A stretch of 64,000 nucleotides of DNA from an uncultured Microbacterium sp. (GCF_937927635.1 NZ_CALBRW010000045.1:44635-108634), one strand, 5' to 3'. Positions 38,239 through 47,522 are shown, counted from the stretch's first letter. Numbers and translations: made by a program. Notes: generated from the sequence alone by a model not told the origin.

Positions 38239-38811
38239 ATGAAAACTCGACTCCCCCTCGCTGCCTGCGCGCTGCTGGCCGCGCTCTCCCTCGCCGCCTG
38301 CAGCGGGGCGACCCCACCGCCGCCCACCGCGTCATCGAGCGCAGAGCCCGCCCAGACGCCGAAGGCCACTGTCGCGACCCAGCCCGCCGACGACGCTTCG
38401 CACCCGCGGGCCGCCGCGCCCACCTGCGACACCCTCGTCACCAAGGGCACGGTCGATGCGCTGAAGTCGCAGGGCTGGACGTCGAAGCAGCAGGAGTTCC
38501 AGATCGGCGACGTCCCGGTCACCGACGGCCTGGAGTGCCTCTGGGCCGACTTCAGCACGGCATCCGACCACGGCCAGATCTACGCGTGGGGCCTGCTGGA
38601 TCCTGCGAAGGCACGCACGGCCCAAGCAGGCCTGCAGGCAGACGGCTGGGTTCGCTCCAGCAAGGGCGATTCGGTGTTCTACACCGAGGATCCGGACTAC
38701 GCGATCGCCAAGGACGACGAGGGCTTCGGGATGACCTACGAGTTCGGGGACGGCTGGGTGAAGTTCTCGGACACCAAGCAGGGACTGGTTCTGATCACCT
38801 GGGGTCAGTGA
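38239..38811 (+). CDS. Secreted lipoprotein of unknown function
   Basis: 190 residues. Signal peptide with Lys/Arg start and hydrophobic 5-20, lipobox LAAC with Cys21, then a Pro/Thr/Ser-rich linker to about 60. The globular part has a pair of cysteines (APTCDTLV and GLECLWADF) that may form a disulfide once exported. Family not recognised; many Microbacterium genomes carry similar small lipoproteins. It ends at a hairpin terminator. Confidence 0.8.
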   Translation: MKTRLPLAACALLAALSLAACSGATPPPPTASSSAEPAQTPKATVATQPADDASHPRAAAPTCDTLVTKGTVDALKSQGWTSKQQEFQIGDVPVTDGLECLWADFSTASDHGQIYAWGLLDPAKARTAQAGLQADGWVRSSKGDSVFYTEDPDYAIAKDDEGFGMTYEFGDGWVKFSDTKQGLVLITWGQ

Positions 38812-38829
38812 CGCTCGGGCGCCACGAGG

Positions 38830-38854
38830 CGGTGCCGCGCTGAGCGCGGCACCG
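38830..38854. terminator. Hairpin terminator between converging small genes
   Basis: CGGTGCCGCGC and GCGCGGCACCG form an 11-bp stem with a 3-nt loop between the stops at 38811 and 38860. Confidence 0.75.
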
Positions 38855-38859
38855 GACGA

Positions 38860-39063
38860 TCACTTGTCGCCGCGCTGCTTGTTCCAGTTGTCGGAGCGGC
38901 GGGTGGCGGAACCGCGCTGGCGCATGCCGTACGCGAGGGCGAGGCTCACCAGGATGATGCCTGCGGAGAAGACGAAGCCCTGACCCTCCGGAACGCTCCA
39001 TGCCAGGCCGAACAGGTAGAAGCCGCCCAGGAACAGAACCATGAACACGATGAAGTCGACCAC
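38860..39063 (-). CDS. Small two-helix membrane protein
   Basis: 67 residues from the chosen GTG. Hydrophobic segments at about 3-20 (DFIVFMVLFLGGFYLFGL) and 30-46 (FVFSAGIILVSLALAYG) precede a basic tail (RQRGSATRRSDNWNKQRGDK). GAGAGG lies 8 nt before this GTG, and the -10-like TAGGAT (about 39097-39102) would start transcription just upstream of it. The ATG at 39099 overlaps that box, so I prefer the shorter form, though the longer (79 residues) cannot be excluded. Family unknown. Confidence 0.65.
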   Translation of the reverse strand: MVDFIVFMVLFLGGFYLFGLAWSVPEGQGFVFSAGIILVSLALAYGMRQRGSATRRSDNWNKQRGDK

Positions 39064-39150
39064 GTCGAACGCCTCTCGATCGTCGGATAACCACTCCATC
39101 CTAGTCGAGTCCGGGCCCGCGCCCACGACGGAATCGAACCGGCGCCGGGC

Positions 39151-39156
39151 TAGATT
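39151..39156 (+). promoter_or_regulatory. -10 box upstream of tetR leader peptide
   Basis: TAGATT, 7 nt before the ATG at 39164, which opens a six-codon frame overlapping tetR. Confidence 0.5.
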
Positions 39157-39163
39157 TGATCAC

Positions 39164-39184
39164 ATGGCGAGGATGACGCGATGA
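39164..39184 (+). CDS. Possible six-codon leaderless leader peptide coupled to tetR
   Basis: The frame reads MARMTR then TGA. Its ATG sits exactly at the leaderless distance from TAGATT. Its stop overlaps the tetR start (ATGA), and its codons contain the GCGAGGA that would serve as the tetR Shine-Dalgarno. Translation is inferred from the spacing only. Confidence 0.35.
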   Translation: MARMTR

Positions 39185-39798
39185 CGAGCACCGCAGGCGG
39201 CGTCCGCCGTGGGCGCCCGGGCTATGACCGGGCCGACATCATCCGCGCCGGCGTCGAGCTGTTCAACGAGCAGGGCTACGACGCCACATCCGTCTCCGAC
39301 CTGACCGGGCACCTGGGCCTCAGCAAGGCGGCGCTGTACCACCACGTCGACTCCAAGGAGCAGATCCTGCAGGTCGCGCTGGAGGATGCCTTGGGCGGCC
39401 TGGAGCACGCGCTGGCGGATGCCCTGCGGCATCCCACCGCCTCTCAGCGGCTGACGGCGATCATCCGCGGTGCCGTGCTGGTGCTCACCGAACGCCAGCC
39501 TCAGGTGACGCTGCTGCTGCGCCTGCGCGGCAACAGCGACATCGAGACCGCGGCGCTGGCACGCAGGCGCCGCTTCGACCACACCGTGACCGATCTCGTG
39601 CGCGCCGCGCAGTCCGAGGGGCTCGTGAGACAGGATCTGGATGCCGGCGTCGCGACGCGCCTGATCTTCGGCATGATCAACTCGCTCGTGGAGTGGTACC
39701 GCGCCGACGGCCCCGTCGAGCCGGAACGGCTGGCCGACGACGTCCTCGCGGTCGCGCTGAGCGGGCTCGCGCCGCGGGCGCCCTCCGCGCGGGCATAG
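39181..39798 (+). CDS. TetR family transcriptional regulator
   Basis: 205 residues. HTH at about 18-62 (DIIRAGVELFNEQGYDATSVSDLTGHLGLSKAALYHHVDSKEQIL), closest in pattern to the KstR2/FadR-like acyl-CoA sensing group, though this is weak evidence. The rest is an all-helical ligand domain. GCGAGGA precedes the ATG at 39181. It stands opposite a small membrane-protein gene and is followed 10 bp later by a short gene with its own promoter. The target is unknown. Confidence 0.9.
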   Translation: MTSTAGGVRRGRPGYDRADIIRAGVELFNEQGYDATSVSDLTGHLGLSKAALYHHVDSKEQILQVALEDALGGLEHALADALRHPTASQRLTAIIRGAVLVLTERQPQVTLLLRLRGNSDIETAALARRRRFDHTVTDLVRAAQSEGLVRQDLDAGVATRLIFGMINSLVEWYRADGPVEPERLADDVLAVALSGLAPRAPSARA

Positions 39799-39801
39799 TC
39801 T
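39796..39801 (+). promoter_or_regulatory. -10 box of leaderless small gene
   Basis: TAGTCT, 7 nt before the GTG at 39809; it spans the tetR stop codon (TAG at 39796-39798). Confidence 0.5.
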
Positions 39802-39808
39802 GGGAGCC

Positions 39809-40048
39809 GTGCTCACAGGTCGAATCCGCCCGTCCGAAACCCGAACCCTCGACCTCCCGCCGATGGACCTGACCGATCTGATCCGCGAGGTGCACGCCGC
39901 CACTCCCGAGGGGTGGGACGTGAAGGACGCGCGAACGCAGAGCATCTACCGGATCGCGCCGATCAAGGAGATCACCGCGGAGACCCGCGAGGCCCTCGAC
40001 GCGCAGATCCCCGAGGGATGGATGCTGCTGAGCATCCTGGTCGACTGA
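39809..40048 (+). CDS. Small soluble protein of unknown function
   Basis: 79 residues. The compact part begins at the internal Met19 (MDLTDLIREVHAATPEGW) and ends LLSILVD; PEGW occurs twice, near 35 and 71, and may mark two similar strands. The GTG is chosen for the leaderless spacing from TAGTCT; an ATG at 39863 would give a 61-residue protein. No family recognised. A strong terminator follows. Confidence 0.65.
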   Translation: MLTGRIRPSETRTLDLPPMDLTDLIREVHAATPEGWDVKDARTQSIYRIAPIKEITAETREALDAQIPEGWMLLSILVD

Positions 40049-40056
40049 CCCCGGAC

Positions 40057-40092
40057 GCAGCAGAGCCCCGCATTCCTGCGGGGCTCTGCTGC
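40057..40092. terminator. Strong hairpin terminator between small gene and tmRNA
   Basis: GCAGCAGAGCCCCGC and its exact complement, a 15-bp stem with a 6-nt loop, 9 bp after the stop at 40048 and 16 bp past the tmRNA 3' end on the other strand. Confidence 0.85.
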
Positions 40093-40107
40093 GGTGACAA
40101 CGGCTTG

Positions 40108-40474
40108 TGGAGCTGGGGGGAATCGAACCCCCGTCCGACGCTGATCATCCACGTCTTCTCCGGGCGCAGTCTGTGAAAGCGTTCTGCTCGGCTCCGACCT
40201 TTGCCACAGACATCCAAGTCGACGAGCCCAGCCTGGGAAGAGTCCCACGTGACGTCCAGACGCCGTCACGCAGCGAGATTCCTAGATGACGCCAGGATCC
40301 GTACCGGAATCACATACGGTCTGACGGACTATCGGGCTCGCTTATGCAGCGAGGGCGAAGTCGTTGCGCTTTGCATTGGCAACTATTTTTTCGCAGGGGG
40401 CGTTCACGAGATAACCCTGCATCCTCGGCCCGCTTCCCGTCGATACACAGACGCCGTCGAAACCGATCAGCCCC
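40108..40474 (-). ncRNA. ssrA: Transfer-messenger RNA
   Basis: 367 nt. The 5' end GGGGCTG pairs with CAGCTCC before the encoded CCA, and the T-arm reads GGGGGTTCGATTCCCCC. The 5' part has the conserved GATCGGTTTCGACGG. The tag frame begins with a GCC resume codon at 40378-40380 and encodes ANAKRNDFALAA followed by TAA at 40342-40344. With SmpB it rescues stalled ribosomes and marks the products for proteolysis. The 145 bp upstream (40475-40619) hold its promoter but I cannot assign boxes with confidence. Confidence 0.95.
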
Positions 40475-40606
40475 GTGCACCTTCTTGCGAAGGAGCCGTT
40501 GTCACTCTGTGGAATTACCAGATCGGATGCTGTCGCACCCGAGCATCACAGGTTACAACGTATTCCCGCCTCGCGCCATTCCACGCCCGGCGTCGGCGCC
40601 GTGCCG

Positions 40607-40612
40607 TACAGT
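40607..40612 (+). promoter_or_regulatory. -10 box of leaderless SIMPL gene
   Basis: TACAGT, 7 nt before the ATG at 40620. Confidence 0.5.
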
Positions 40613-40619
40613 CGCACCC

Positions 40620-41279
40620 ATGAGCGAAGTCATCATCACCGTCCGCGGCGAGCACGAGCTGCGCGTCGCCCCCGAGCGCGCCACCGTCCGCCTGTCGGTG
40701 GCCTTCGACGGGCCCGACCGGGCGGATGTCGTGGAGCGGACGCTGGCGGCGGCAGAGCCTGTCAGAACGGGGCTGGAGGCCCGCAGGAGCTCGACCGCGG
40801 TCACCGAGTGGACCAGCCAGCGTCTGAGCGTGTACGCGGACCGGCCCTGGAACAGCGACGGCCGACGGCTCGCCCCGGTGTACCGCGCCTCGATCGACTT
40901 CACCGGCACCTTCGCGGACTTCTCCGAGCTGTCGGTGTGGGTCACCGAGCTCACCGCGCAGGACGGCGTGAGCATCGGCGCCATCGACTGGCACCTCACG
41001 CCCGAGACGGAGGCGGAGGTGGAGCGGGAGGTCGCCACGCGGGCCGTGGGCGTCGCCGTCTCACGAGCACGCGCCTACGCCGAAGCCCTGGGGCTGACGA
41101 CCGTGACGCCGCTGGAGATCGCCGACCGCGGACTCATCTCCGAGGGCGCACCCGTCATGCCCAAGGCGATGATGGCGCGCAGCGCCGCCATCGCAATGGA
41201 CTCCGGCCCGTCGCTGGAGTTCCAGGGCGAGGAGATCACCGTCTCCGCGACCGTGGAGGGCCGCTTCGCCGCCAGCTGA
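40620..41279 (+). CDS. SIMPL (DUF541) domain protein
   Basis: 219 residues covering one SIMPL domain. It begins IITVRGEHELRVAPERATVRLSVAF, ends EEITVSATVEGRF, and has the typical AVSRARAYAEALGL helix near 155. Unlike many family members it has no signal peptide, so it would act in the cytoplasm. The ATG lacks a Shine-Dalgarno and lies at leaderless spacing from TACAGT. The biochemical role of bacterial DUF541 proteins is largely unknown. Confidence 0.85.
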   Translation: MSEVIITVRGEHELRVAPERATVRLSVAFDGPDRADVVERTLAAAEPVRTGLEARRSSTAVTEWTSQRLSVYADRPWNSDGRRLAPVYRASIDFTGTFADFSELSVWVTELTAQDGVSIGAIDWHLTPETEAEVEREVATRAVGVAVSRARAYAEALGLTTVTPLEIADRGLISEGAPVMPKAMMARSAAIAMDSGPSLEFQGEEITVSATVEGRFAAS

Positions 41280-41312
41280 CGCGTCGATCGCAGACGACGG
41301 ATCGGATCTTGA

Positions 41313-42821
41313 TCAGCCGACGGCGTAGGGCGCGAGCTCCGCGGCCAGGCGCTCGGACACGTGCGCGTGCACGAGCGTGCCGGCCTCCTCGTGCTCGGCC
41401 GAGAGCAGCACCCCGGTCTCGTGCACGGCGGAGACCAGGTCTCCGCGGTCATAGGGCACGAGCGCGGTGATCTCGACGGCCGGCAGCGGCAGCATCCGCT
41501 CGATGGCCGCGCGCAGCTCGTCGATGCCCTCGCCGGTGCGGGAGGAGACGAAGTGCGCGTCGGGCGCCAGCCCGCGCAGCACGAGGCGCTCATCCTCGTC
41601 GACCAGGTCGGCTTTGTTGAACACGACGATCTCGGGGATGTCGCGCGCACCCACGTCGCCCATCACATCGCGGACGGTCTGCAGCTGCGCGGAGGGGTCG
41701 GGGTGGGAGCCGTCCACGACGTGCACGATCAGGTCGGCCTGGCCGACCTCCTCGAGCGTGGAGCGGAACGCCTCGACGAGCTGGTGCGGCAGGTTGCGCA
41801 CGAACCCGACGGTGTCGGTGAGCGTGTACACCCGCCCGTCGTGCGCCTCGGCGCGGCGGACGGTGGCGTCCAGTGTCGCGAACAGCGCGTTCTCCACCAG
41901 CACCCCGGCGCTGGTGAGCGCGTTCAGCAGGCTGGACTTGCCGGCGTTGGTGTAACCGGCGATGGCCACCGACGGGATCGTGTTGCGCTTGCGCTCGGCG
42001 CGCTTGGCGTCGCGCGCCGGCGCGAACTCGCGGATCTGGCGGCGCAGCTGCGCCATGCGGGTGCGGATGCGACGGCGGTCCAGCTCGATCTTGGTCTCAC
42101 CGGGTCCGCGCGAGCCCATGCCCGCTCCCCCGGCGCCGACCTGACCACCGGCCTGACGGCTCATCGACTCGCCCCAGCCGCGCAGACGTGGGAGCAGGTA
42201 CTCCAGCTGCGCGAGCTCGACCTGCGCCTTGCCCTCGCGGCTCTTGGCATGCTGACTGAAGATGTCGAGGATCACCGTGGTGCGGTCGATCACCTTCACC
42301 TTCACGACGTCCTCCAGAGCGCGGCGCTGGCTTGCCGCGAGCTCGGTGTCCGCGATCACGGTGTCCGCACCGACCGCGGCGACGATGTCCTTCAGCTCCT
42401 GGGCCTTGCCCCGGCCGAGGTAGGTCGCCGGATCCGGATGCGGCCTGCGCTGCAGCAGCCCGTCGAGGACGGCCGCTCCCGCGGTCTCGGCGAGGGCCGC
42501 CAGCTCGCGCAGCGAGTTCTCGGCATCGTCCTGAGACCCCTGCGGGTAGACGCCCACCAGCACCACGTTCTCCAGCCGCAGCTGCCGGTACTCGACCTCG
42601 GTGACATCCTGCAGCTCGGTGGACAGTCCCGCCACCCGGCGCAGCGCGTGACGATCATCCAGCTCCCACTGGTCGCCGTCGCCCGCGGCGTGCGACACCG
42701 TCGCCTCGTCCTGCAGGGCCTGAGCGGCGCCGAACACTCTCGCCTCCGTGCGGGATTCGGCGTGCGCGAGCACTCGATCCACGGCATCCGATGCGGTGCC
42801 CCGGTCGTTCGTCTTCGTCAT
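41313..42821 (-). CDS. hflX: GTPase HflX
   Basis: 502 residues. An N-terminal HflX domain (about 85-270; DGLLQRRPHPDPATYLGRGKAQEL) is followed by a coiled linker with GPGETKIELDRRRIR and the G domain: G1 GYTNAGKSS near 290, G3 DTVGFVRNLPHQLVEAF near 335 and G4 FNKADL near 405. HflX binds 50S subunits and splits stalled 70S ribosomes, often in heat stress. AAAAGGAC precedes the ATG. It diverges from a methyltransferase gene. Confidence 0.95.
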   Translation of the reverse strand: MTKTNDRGTASDAVDRVLAHAESRTEARVFGAAQALQDEATVSHAAGDGDQWELDDRHALRRVAGLSTELQDVTEVEYRQLRLENVVLVGVYPQGSQDDAENSLRELAALAETAGAAVLDGLLQRRPHPDPATYLGRGKAQELKDIVAAVGADTVIADTELAASQRRALEDVVKVKVIDRTTVILDIFSQHAKSREGKAQVELAQLEYLLPRLRGWGESMSRQAGGQVGAGGAGMGSRGPGETKIELDRRRIRTRMAQLRRQIREFAPARDAKRAERKRNTIPSVAIAGYTNAGKSSLLNALTSAGVLVENALFATLDATVRRAEAHDGRVYTLTDTVGFVRNLPHQLVEAFRSTLEEVGQADLIVHVVDGSHPDPSAQLQTVRDVMGDVGARDIPEIVVFNKADLVDEDERLVLRGLAPDAHFVSSRTGEGIDELRAAIERMLPLPAVEITALVPYDRGDLVSAVHETGVLLSAEHEEAGTLVHAHVSERLAAELAPYAVG

Positions 42822-42881
42822 CTAGTCCTTTTCCTCAGCGGAATCTGGTCAAGGCGCCTTAACCTTAGCGCCGCCGTCCGG

Positions 42882-42887
42882 TACGCT
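42882..42887 (+). promoter_or_regulatory. -10 box of leaderless methyltransferase gene
   Basis: TACGCT, 6 nt before the ATG at 42894. Confidence 0.5.
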
Positions 42888-42893
42888 CACTGC

Positions 42894-43538
42894 ATGCCGT
42901 CCGACCACTACTTCAGCGCGGCCCCGGCAAGTGCAGAGAACCTGCGCACCATCAACGTCACCCTCGCGGGGCGTGAGCTGGAAGTCACCACGGCAAGTGG
43001 AATCTTCAGTCCCGATCGCCTGGATGCCGGAACGGCCGTGCTGCTGTCCAACATGCCTCCCCTGCCTCCCAGCGGTGATTTCCTCGACCTCGGCTGCGGC
43101 TGGGGCCCGATCACCCTGACCATGGCGCTCTCATCGCCCCACGCCACGGTGTGGGCGGTCGACGTCAACGAGCGGGCCCTGGATCTCGTGCGACGCACTG
43201 CCGCGTCGCTGGGCCTCGACAATGTCAACGCCGTCACGCCCGACGATGTTCCCGACGACGTGGTGTTCCGCACGATCCGCTCGAACCCGCCGATCCGCGT
43301 CGGGAAGAGCATCCTGCACGACATGCTTCAGCGCTGGATCCCGCGACTCGACGAGCGCAGCGACGCGTGGCTGGTCGTGCAGCGCAATCTCGGATCGGAC
43401 TCCCTGCAGCGCTGGATGGCGGCGACGTTCGATTCGAGCTTCAGCGTGCACCGTGCCGCCACGGGGCGCGGCTACCGGGTGCTGAAGGTGCGCAGGCACG
43501 GCAACCCGCCGACCGCACCCATCGCCATCGCCGAGTAG
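42894..43538 (+). CDS. Class I SAM methyltransferase, RsmC/RlmG-like
   Basis: 214 residues. Motif I is LDLGCGWGPITLTMAL near 64-79; the acidic residue of motif II lies in WAVDVNERAL; motif IV is SNPPIRVG near 130, the NPPF/NPPI signature of N2-guanine rRNA methyltransferases. It begins HYFSAAPASAENLRTINVTLAG, like the catalytic half of RsmC, and lacks the duplicated N-terminal domain. A 16S rRNA G1207-type target is plausible. Leaderless start. Confidence 0.88.
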   Translation: MPSDHYFSAAPASAENLRTINVTLAGRELEVTTASGIFSPDRLDAGTAVLLSNMPPLPPSGDFLDLGCGWGPITLTMALSSPHATVWAVDVNERALDLVRRTAASLGLDNVNAVTPDDVPDDVVFRTIRSNPPIRVGKSILHDMLQRWIPRLDERSDAWLVVQRNLGSDSLQRWMAATFDSSFSVHRAATGRGYRVLKVRRHGNPPTAPIAIAE

Positions 43539-43559
43539 CGCGGGCGCACGCCGAGAGCC

Positions 43560-44432
43560 TCAGGCGAGGTCGATCTCGCCGCGGAACACCAGCTGCGCCG
43601 GGCCGGAGAGCGCCACGTGCTCGCCGTCCTCGGCCGGGAACATCCGCACGCCCAGGGTGCCGCCCGGAACCTCCACGCGCCACTCGTGCGGTGCGCGCTC
43701 GCCCGCCCAGTGCCGCACGGCCAGTGCCGAGGCGACAGCGCCCGTGCCGCAGCTGAGGGTCTCCCCCGAGCCGCGCTCGTGCACGCGCATGCGCACGCGC
43801 CCGACGCCGTCACGCACCAGCGGCTCTCCGGGCACGACGAACTCGACGTTGGCACCGTCGGCGGGTGCCGGCTCGAGGATCGGAGTCGGGTTCAGGTCGA
43901 GGCCCGCCAGCTCCTCCTCGGATGCCAGCGCGACCACGACGTGCGGGTTGCCGACGTCGATGCCGAGCCCAGGGCGCGCGACGGACAGCCCCGCCGCGCG
44001 AGCCAGCGGCTCGCCGCCGGCCAGGCGCCACCGGCCCATGTCCACCTGGTAGCCGGTCTGGCTGCGCAGCACATCGCGCACGCCGGCGCGCGTGCCGATC
44101 GGCAGCGTCGAACCCGGCTCCAGCGAGGCCAGCCCCGAACGCAGCAGGTAGTGCGCGAACACGCGGACGCCGTTGCCGCACATCTCCGACACCGAGCCGT
44201 CGGCGTTGCGGTAGTCCATGAACCACTCGGCGTCGGGCTCCTCGGCGAGTGCCGCCGCGCCCTCGGAGATCGCCGTGGAGCGCACCACGCGCAGCACGCC
44301 GTCGGCTCCGACGCCGAAGTTGCGGTCGCACAGCGCGCGCACCTGCTCGGGCGTCAGGTCGAGAGCGCCGTCGGCATCCTCGATGATCACGAAGTCGTTG
44401 CCGGTGCCGTGCCCCTTGGTGAATGCGACCAT
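43560..44432 (-). CDS. dapF: Diaminopimelate epimerase
   Basis: 290 residues. It converts LL- to meso-diaminopimelate for lysine and peptidoglycan. The two catalytic cysteines are visible in [15 protein letters not shown] near 94 and [13 protein letters not shown] near 235. [14 protein letters not shown] at 6-19 is the N-terminal hallmark. The ATG at 44430-44432 is leaderless; its TAGACT box overlaps the stop of the upstream gene. Other lysine-pathway genes in the window are dapA and dapB. Confidence 0.95.
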   Translation of the reverse strand: MVAFTKGHGTGNDFVIIEDADGALDLTPEQVRALCDRNFGVGADGVLRVVRSTAISEGAAALAEEPDAEWFMDYRNADGSVSEMCGNGVRVFAHYLLRSGLASLEPGSTLPIGTRAGVRDVLRSQTGYQVDMGRWRLAGGEPLARAAGLSVARPGLGIDVGNPHVVVALASEEELAGLDLNPTPILEPAPADGANVEFVVPGEPLVRDGVGRVRMRVHERGSGETLSCGTGAVASALAVRHWAGERAPHEWRVEVPGGTLGVRMFPAEDGEHVALSGPAQLVFRGEIDLA

Positions 44433-44439
44433 GGGAACC

Positions 44440-44445
44440 AGTCTA
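44440..44445 (-). promoter_or_regulatory. -10 box of leaderless dapF, overlapping the upstream stop codon
   Basis: TAGACT, 7 nt before the dapF ATG; its TAG (44443-44445) is the stop codon of the reductase-like gene. Confidence 0.6.
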
Positions 44446-44973
44446 TTCAGCGCGGAGCACCCGGTAGCGTCCGCACAGGAAGCTGCGGTTGCGCGCCACG
44501 TCGATGAGCTCCAGATCGAGCGCACGCGGCAGCACGGGGGCGCCCGCGCCGAGGGTGACCGGCGCGTACTGGATCCACACCTCGTCGAGCAGCCCGGCAT
44601 CCGCGAAGGATCCCACCAGCTCTCCCCCGCCGACGATCCAGAGGTCCTTCCCCGCCGCCCGCTCGGTCATCTCGGCGTGCACCTGTCGCACATCGGCCTG
44701 CGTGAGCCGGATGTCGGCTCCGTCCGGCAGCTCGAGCTCGCGATGCGAGAACACCCAGGCCGGCAGCGTGTAGCCCCAGCCGTCGTCGTCGTGGCGCATG
44801 ATCCATTCGTAGGTGTGCGCACCCATCGCCATCGCTCCGAGCCCTTCGCGGAACCCCGGATACGCCATCGGGCCGTCGTCGTCGATGTCCTGCTTGAGCA
44901 GCCACTCCAGCGACTCGTCGACGGTCGCGATGAACCCGTCCAGGCTGGAGGCCGTGTAGTAGTGGGTGGTCAT
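44443..44973 (-). CDS. Dihydrofolate reductase/RibD C-terminal family protein
   Basis: 176 residues. Family marks: [12 protein letters not shown] at 5-16, [11 protein letters not shown] near 47, AWVFSHR near 72 and the NADPH loop [13 protein letters not shown] near 113-125. It is not the canonical dihydrofolate reductase, which is encoded at 57813; members of this group are often called YwjB/YyaP-like and lack a known substrate. The ATG at 44971-44973 has GGAG four to five bases upstream. It sits between miaA and dapF, which are usually nearer neighbours. Confidence 0.83.
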   Translation of the reverse strand: MTTHYYTASSLDGFIATVDESLEWLLKQDIDDDGPMAYPGFREGLGAMAMGAHTYEWIMRHDDDGWGYTLPAWVFSHRELELPDGADIRLTQADVRQVHAEMTERAAGKDLWIVGGGELVGSFADAGLLDEVWIQYAPVTLGAGAPVLPRALDLELIDVARNRSFLCGRYRVLRAE

Positions 44974-45013
44974 CACTCCATGGTGCATGAGGCCGCCGAC
45001 ATCGGCCAGACCC

Positions 45014-45928
45014 TCATGAACGGGCGAGGACCGCTGCGGCATCCGCAGCGCCGCTCTCGACCCATCGGATGCCCGGATACCGTTTGAACCAGGACACCTG
45101 CCGGCGTGCGTACCGGCGGGTCAGCGCCTGAGTCTCGGCGATGGCCTGCCGCTCGGTGGCGTCGCCCCTCAGCTGCGCCAGCGCCTGCGCGTAGCCGATG
45201 GCCCGGGATGCCGTGACGCCGCGCTCCAGACCCTGCTCGCGGAGAGCGGCGACCTCCGCCAGCATCCCGTCGCGCCACATCCCCTCGACGCGGCGGTCCA
45301 GTCGCTCCACGAGCACGTCCCGCGGCGTGCTCATGCCGACGATGCCGGTGGCCGGATGCCAGAGCTCGGGCTTCTCGGGGAGCGCCGCACCGTGGGTGGC
45401 TCCGCCTGACTCGAGCACCTCCAGCGCGCGGACCACGCGCCGGCCGTTGCGCGCGTCGATGCGCGCGGCCGTCGCGGGGTCCTGCGCCTTCAGCCGCTCG
45501 AACAGCGCGCCCGCACCGGACTCCTCGAGCTCCGCCTCCAGGCGTGCGCGCACGGCGGCATCGCGCGGCGGGAAGCGGAAGTCGAAGATCACGCTGGAGA
45601 CGTACAGGCCCGATCCCCCGACGAGGATCGCGTCACCGCCGCGGGCGTGGATCCCGGTGATCGCCTCGCGCGCCAGCGGCTGGTACCACGCCACAGCCGC
45701 TTCCTGAGTCGCCTCCCGCACGTCGAGCAGGTGGTGCGGGATGCCGCGGCGCTCGGGCATGCTGAGCTTCGCCGTGCCGATGTCCATGCCGCGGTACAGC
45801 TGCATGGCATCCGCATTGACGATCTCCGCAGGGTTCCCCTGCGCCCGCAGCGCCTCGGCGAGCTGCAGCGCGAACTCGCTCTTGCCGGTTCCGGTCGCTC
45901 CGACGACCGCCCAGACTCGCGCGATCAT
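45014..45928 (-). CDS. miaA: tRNA dimethylallyltransferase
   Basis: 304 residues. It prenylates A37 of tRNAs that read UNN codons. Seen: P-loop [13 protein letters not shown] at 8-20, [19 protein letters not shown] near 37-55, HHLLDV near 65, [12 protein letters not shown] near 102 and [17 protein letters not shown] near 268. MiaB, encoded upstream, methylthiolates the same base, so the two are functionally linked. The 46-bp gap to miaB suggests one operon. Confidence 0.95.
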   Translation of the reverse strand: MIARVWAVVGATGTGKSEFALQLAEALRAQGNPAEIVNADAMQLYRGMDIGTAKLSMPERRGIPHHLLDVREATQEAAVAWYQPLAREAITGIHARGGDAILVGGSGLYVSSVIFDFRFPPRDAAVRARLEAELEESGAGALFERLKAQDPATAARIDARNGRRVVRALEVLESGGATHGAALPEKPELWHPATGIVGMSTPRDVLVERLDRRVEGMWRDGMLAEVAALREQGLERGVTASRAIGYAQALAQLRGDATERQAIAETQALTRRYARRQVSWFKRYPGIRWVESGAADAAAVLARS

Positions 45929-45974
45929 CGCTGCCCGCCCTGCTCGGCGAGCGAGTGCAGCGCAGGGATGCCGG

Positions 45975-47522
45975 TCACACCCCGGCGCGCAGGGTCGGCA
46001 GGCCCAGCGAGACCGGACGCCCGGCACCGGAATCGCCGTGCGCGGGAACGCCGCAGCTGGCCGCCTGCGCACCCTCCCAGGCGTCGCCGCCGCGGGTGCG
46101 CCGGATGCGCAGGGGCGCACCGGTCGGATCGTCGGCCAGCAGGTGGAACGGCGCGCCGTGCGTGACGGTGACCGTCACCATGTCGCCGGGACGGGGAAGC
46201 TCGGAGCCGGGCGTCACCTCGAAGTGCACCAGGCGGTTGTCCTGCGCGCGTCCGGTGAGGCGGTGCGTCTCGGCATCCTTCTTGCCCTCGCCGACCGAGA
46301 CCAGGACCTCGACCTCGCGGCCGACCTGCTTCTCGTTCTCCTCCAGCGAGATGCGCTCCTGCAGGGCGGTCAGGCGGTCGTAGCGCTCCTGCACGACCTC
46401 CTTGGGCACCTGGTCCGCCATGGTCGCGGCGGGCGTGCCCTCGCGGATGGAGTACTGGAACGTGAACGCGCCCGAGAAGCGGGCCTGCTCGACCACGCGC
46501 AGGGTGTCCTCGAAGTCCTCGTCGGTCTCGCCGGGGAAGCCGACGATGATGTCGGTGGTGATGGCCGCGTCGGGCATGCGCTCGCGCACGCGGTCGAGGA
46601 TGCCGAGGAAGCGGGCGCTGCGGTAGGAGCGGCGCATGGCCTTGAGGATGCGGTCGCTGCCGGACTGCAGCGGCATGTGCAGCTGCGGCATGACGTTGGG
46701 GGTCTCGGCCATCGCCGCGATGACGTCGTCCGTGAAGGCGGCAGGATGGGGGCTGGTGAAGCGCACGCGCTCGAGGCCCTCGATCTCGCCGGTGGCCCGC
46801 AGCAGCTTGCTGAAGGCCTGGCGGTCGCCGAACTCGACGCCGTAGGAGTTCACGTTCTGGCCGAGCAGCGTGACCTCGAGGGCGCCGTCCTCGACCAGCA
46901 GCCGGATCTCGTTCAGGATGTCGCCTGGGCGACGATCCTTCTCCTTGCCGCGCAGGCTGGGCACGATGCAGAACGTGCAGGTGTTGTTGCAGCCCACCGA
47001 GATCGACACCCACCCGCTGTGCGCGGAGTCGCGCTTGGTGGGCAGGGTGGACGGGAACACCTCGAGTGACTCGAGGATCTCCAGCTGGGCCTCGTGGTTG
47101 TGACGCGAGCGCTCGAGCAGGCCGGGAAGCGAACCCATGTTGTGCGTGCCGAAGACCACATCCACCCACGGCGCTTTGTCGAGCACGGCCTGCTGGTCCA
47201 TCTGCGCCAGGCAGCCGCCGACGGCGATCTGCATTCCTGCATGCTTGTCCTTGCGGGACTTCAGGTGCCCGAGCGTGCCATACAGTTTGCCCGCGGCGTT
47301 GTCGCGGACGGCACAGGTGTTGATGATGACGATGTCGGCATCCTCGCCGTCACCCGCGGCTACATAGCCCGCACTCTCCAGCGACCCGGCCAGCCGCTCG
47401 GAGTCGTGCACGTTCATCTGGCAGCCGAAGGTGCGGACCTCGTAGGAGCGTCGGCGACCGTCGGCATCGATCGCTGCCGGTGAGGCCGCGATGATCGTCG
47501 GTTCGGAGGAGAGAAGAGACAT
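45975..47522 (-). CDS. miaB: tRNA-2-methylthio-N6-dimethylallyladenosine synthase
   Basis: 515 residues. The N-terminal MTTase domain holds three cluster cysteines (TFGCQMN near 34, INTCAVRD near 70, VGGCLAQ near 104). The radical SAM motif CNNTCTFC near 180 binds the second cluster, and a TRAM domain (about 395-465) binds tRNA. The C-terminal 50 residues are Gly/Ala/Arg-rich and not part of the core. A near-leaderless TAGAAT box lies 9 nt before the ATG. Confidence 0.96.
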   Translation of the reverse strand: MSLLSSEPTIIAASPAAIDADGRRRSYEVRTFGCQMNVHDSERLAGSLESAGYVAAGDGEDADIVIINTCAVRDNAAGKLYGTLGHLKSRKDKHAGMQIAVGGCLAQMDQQAVLDKAPWVDVVFGTHNMGSLPGLLERSRHNHEAQLEILESLEVFPSTLPTKRDSAHSGWVSISVGCNNTCTFCIVPSLRGKEKDRRPGDILNEIRLLVEDGALEVTLLGQNVNSYGVEFGDRQAFSKLLRATGEIEGLERVRFTSPHPAAFTDDVIAAMAETPNVMPQLHMPLQSGSDRILKAMRRSYRSARFLGILDRVRERMPDAAITTDIIVGFPGETDEDFEDTLRVVEQARFSGAFTFQYSIREGTPAATMADQVPKEVVQERYDRLTALQERISLEENEKQVGREVEVLVSVGEGKKDAETHRLTGRAQDNRLVHFEVTPGSELPRPGDMVTVTVTHGAPFHLLADDPTGAPLRIRRTRGGDAWEGAQAASCGVPAHGDSGAGRPVSLGLPTLRAGV

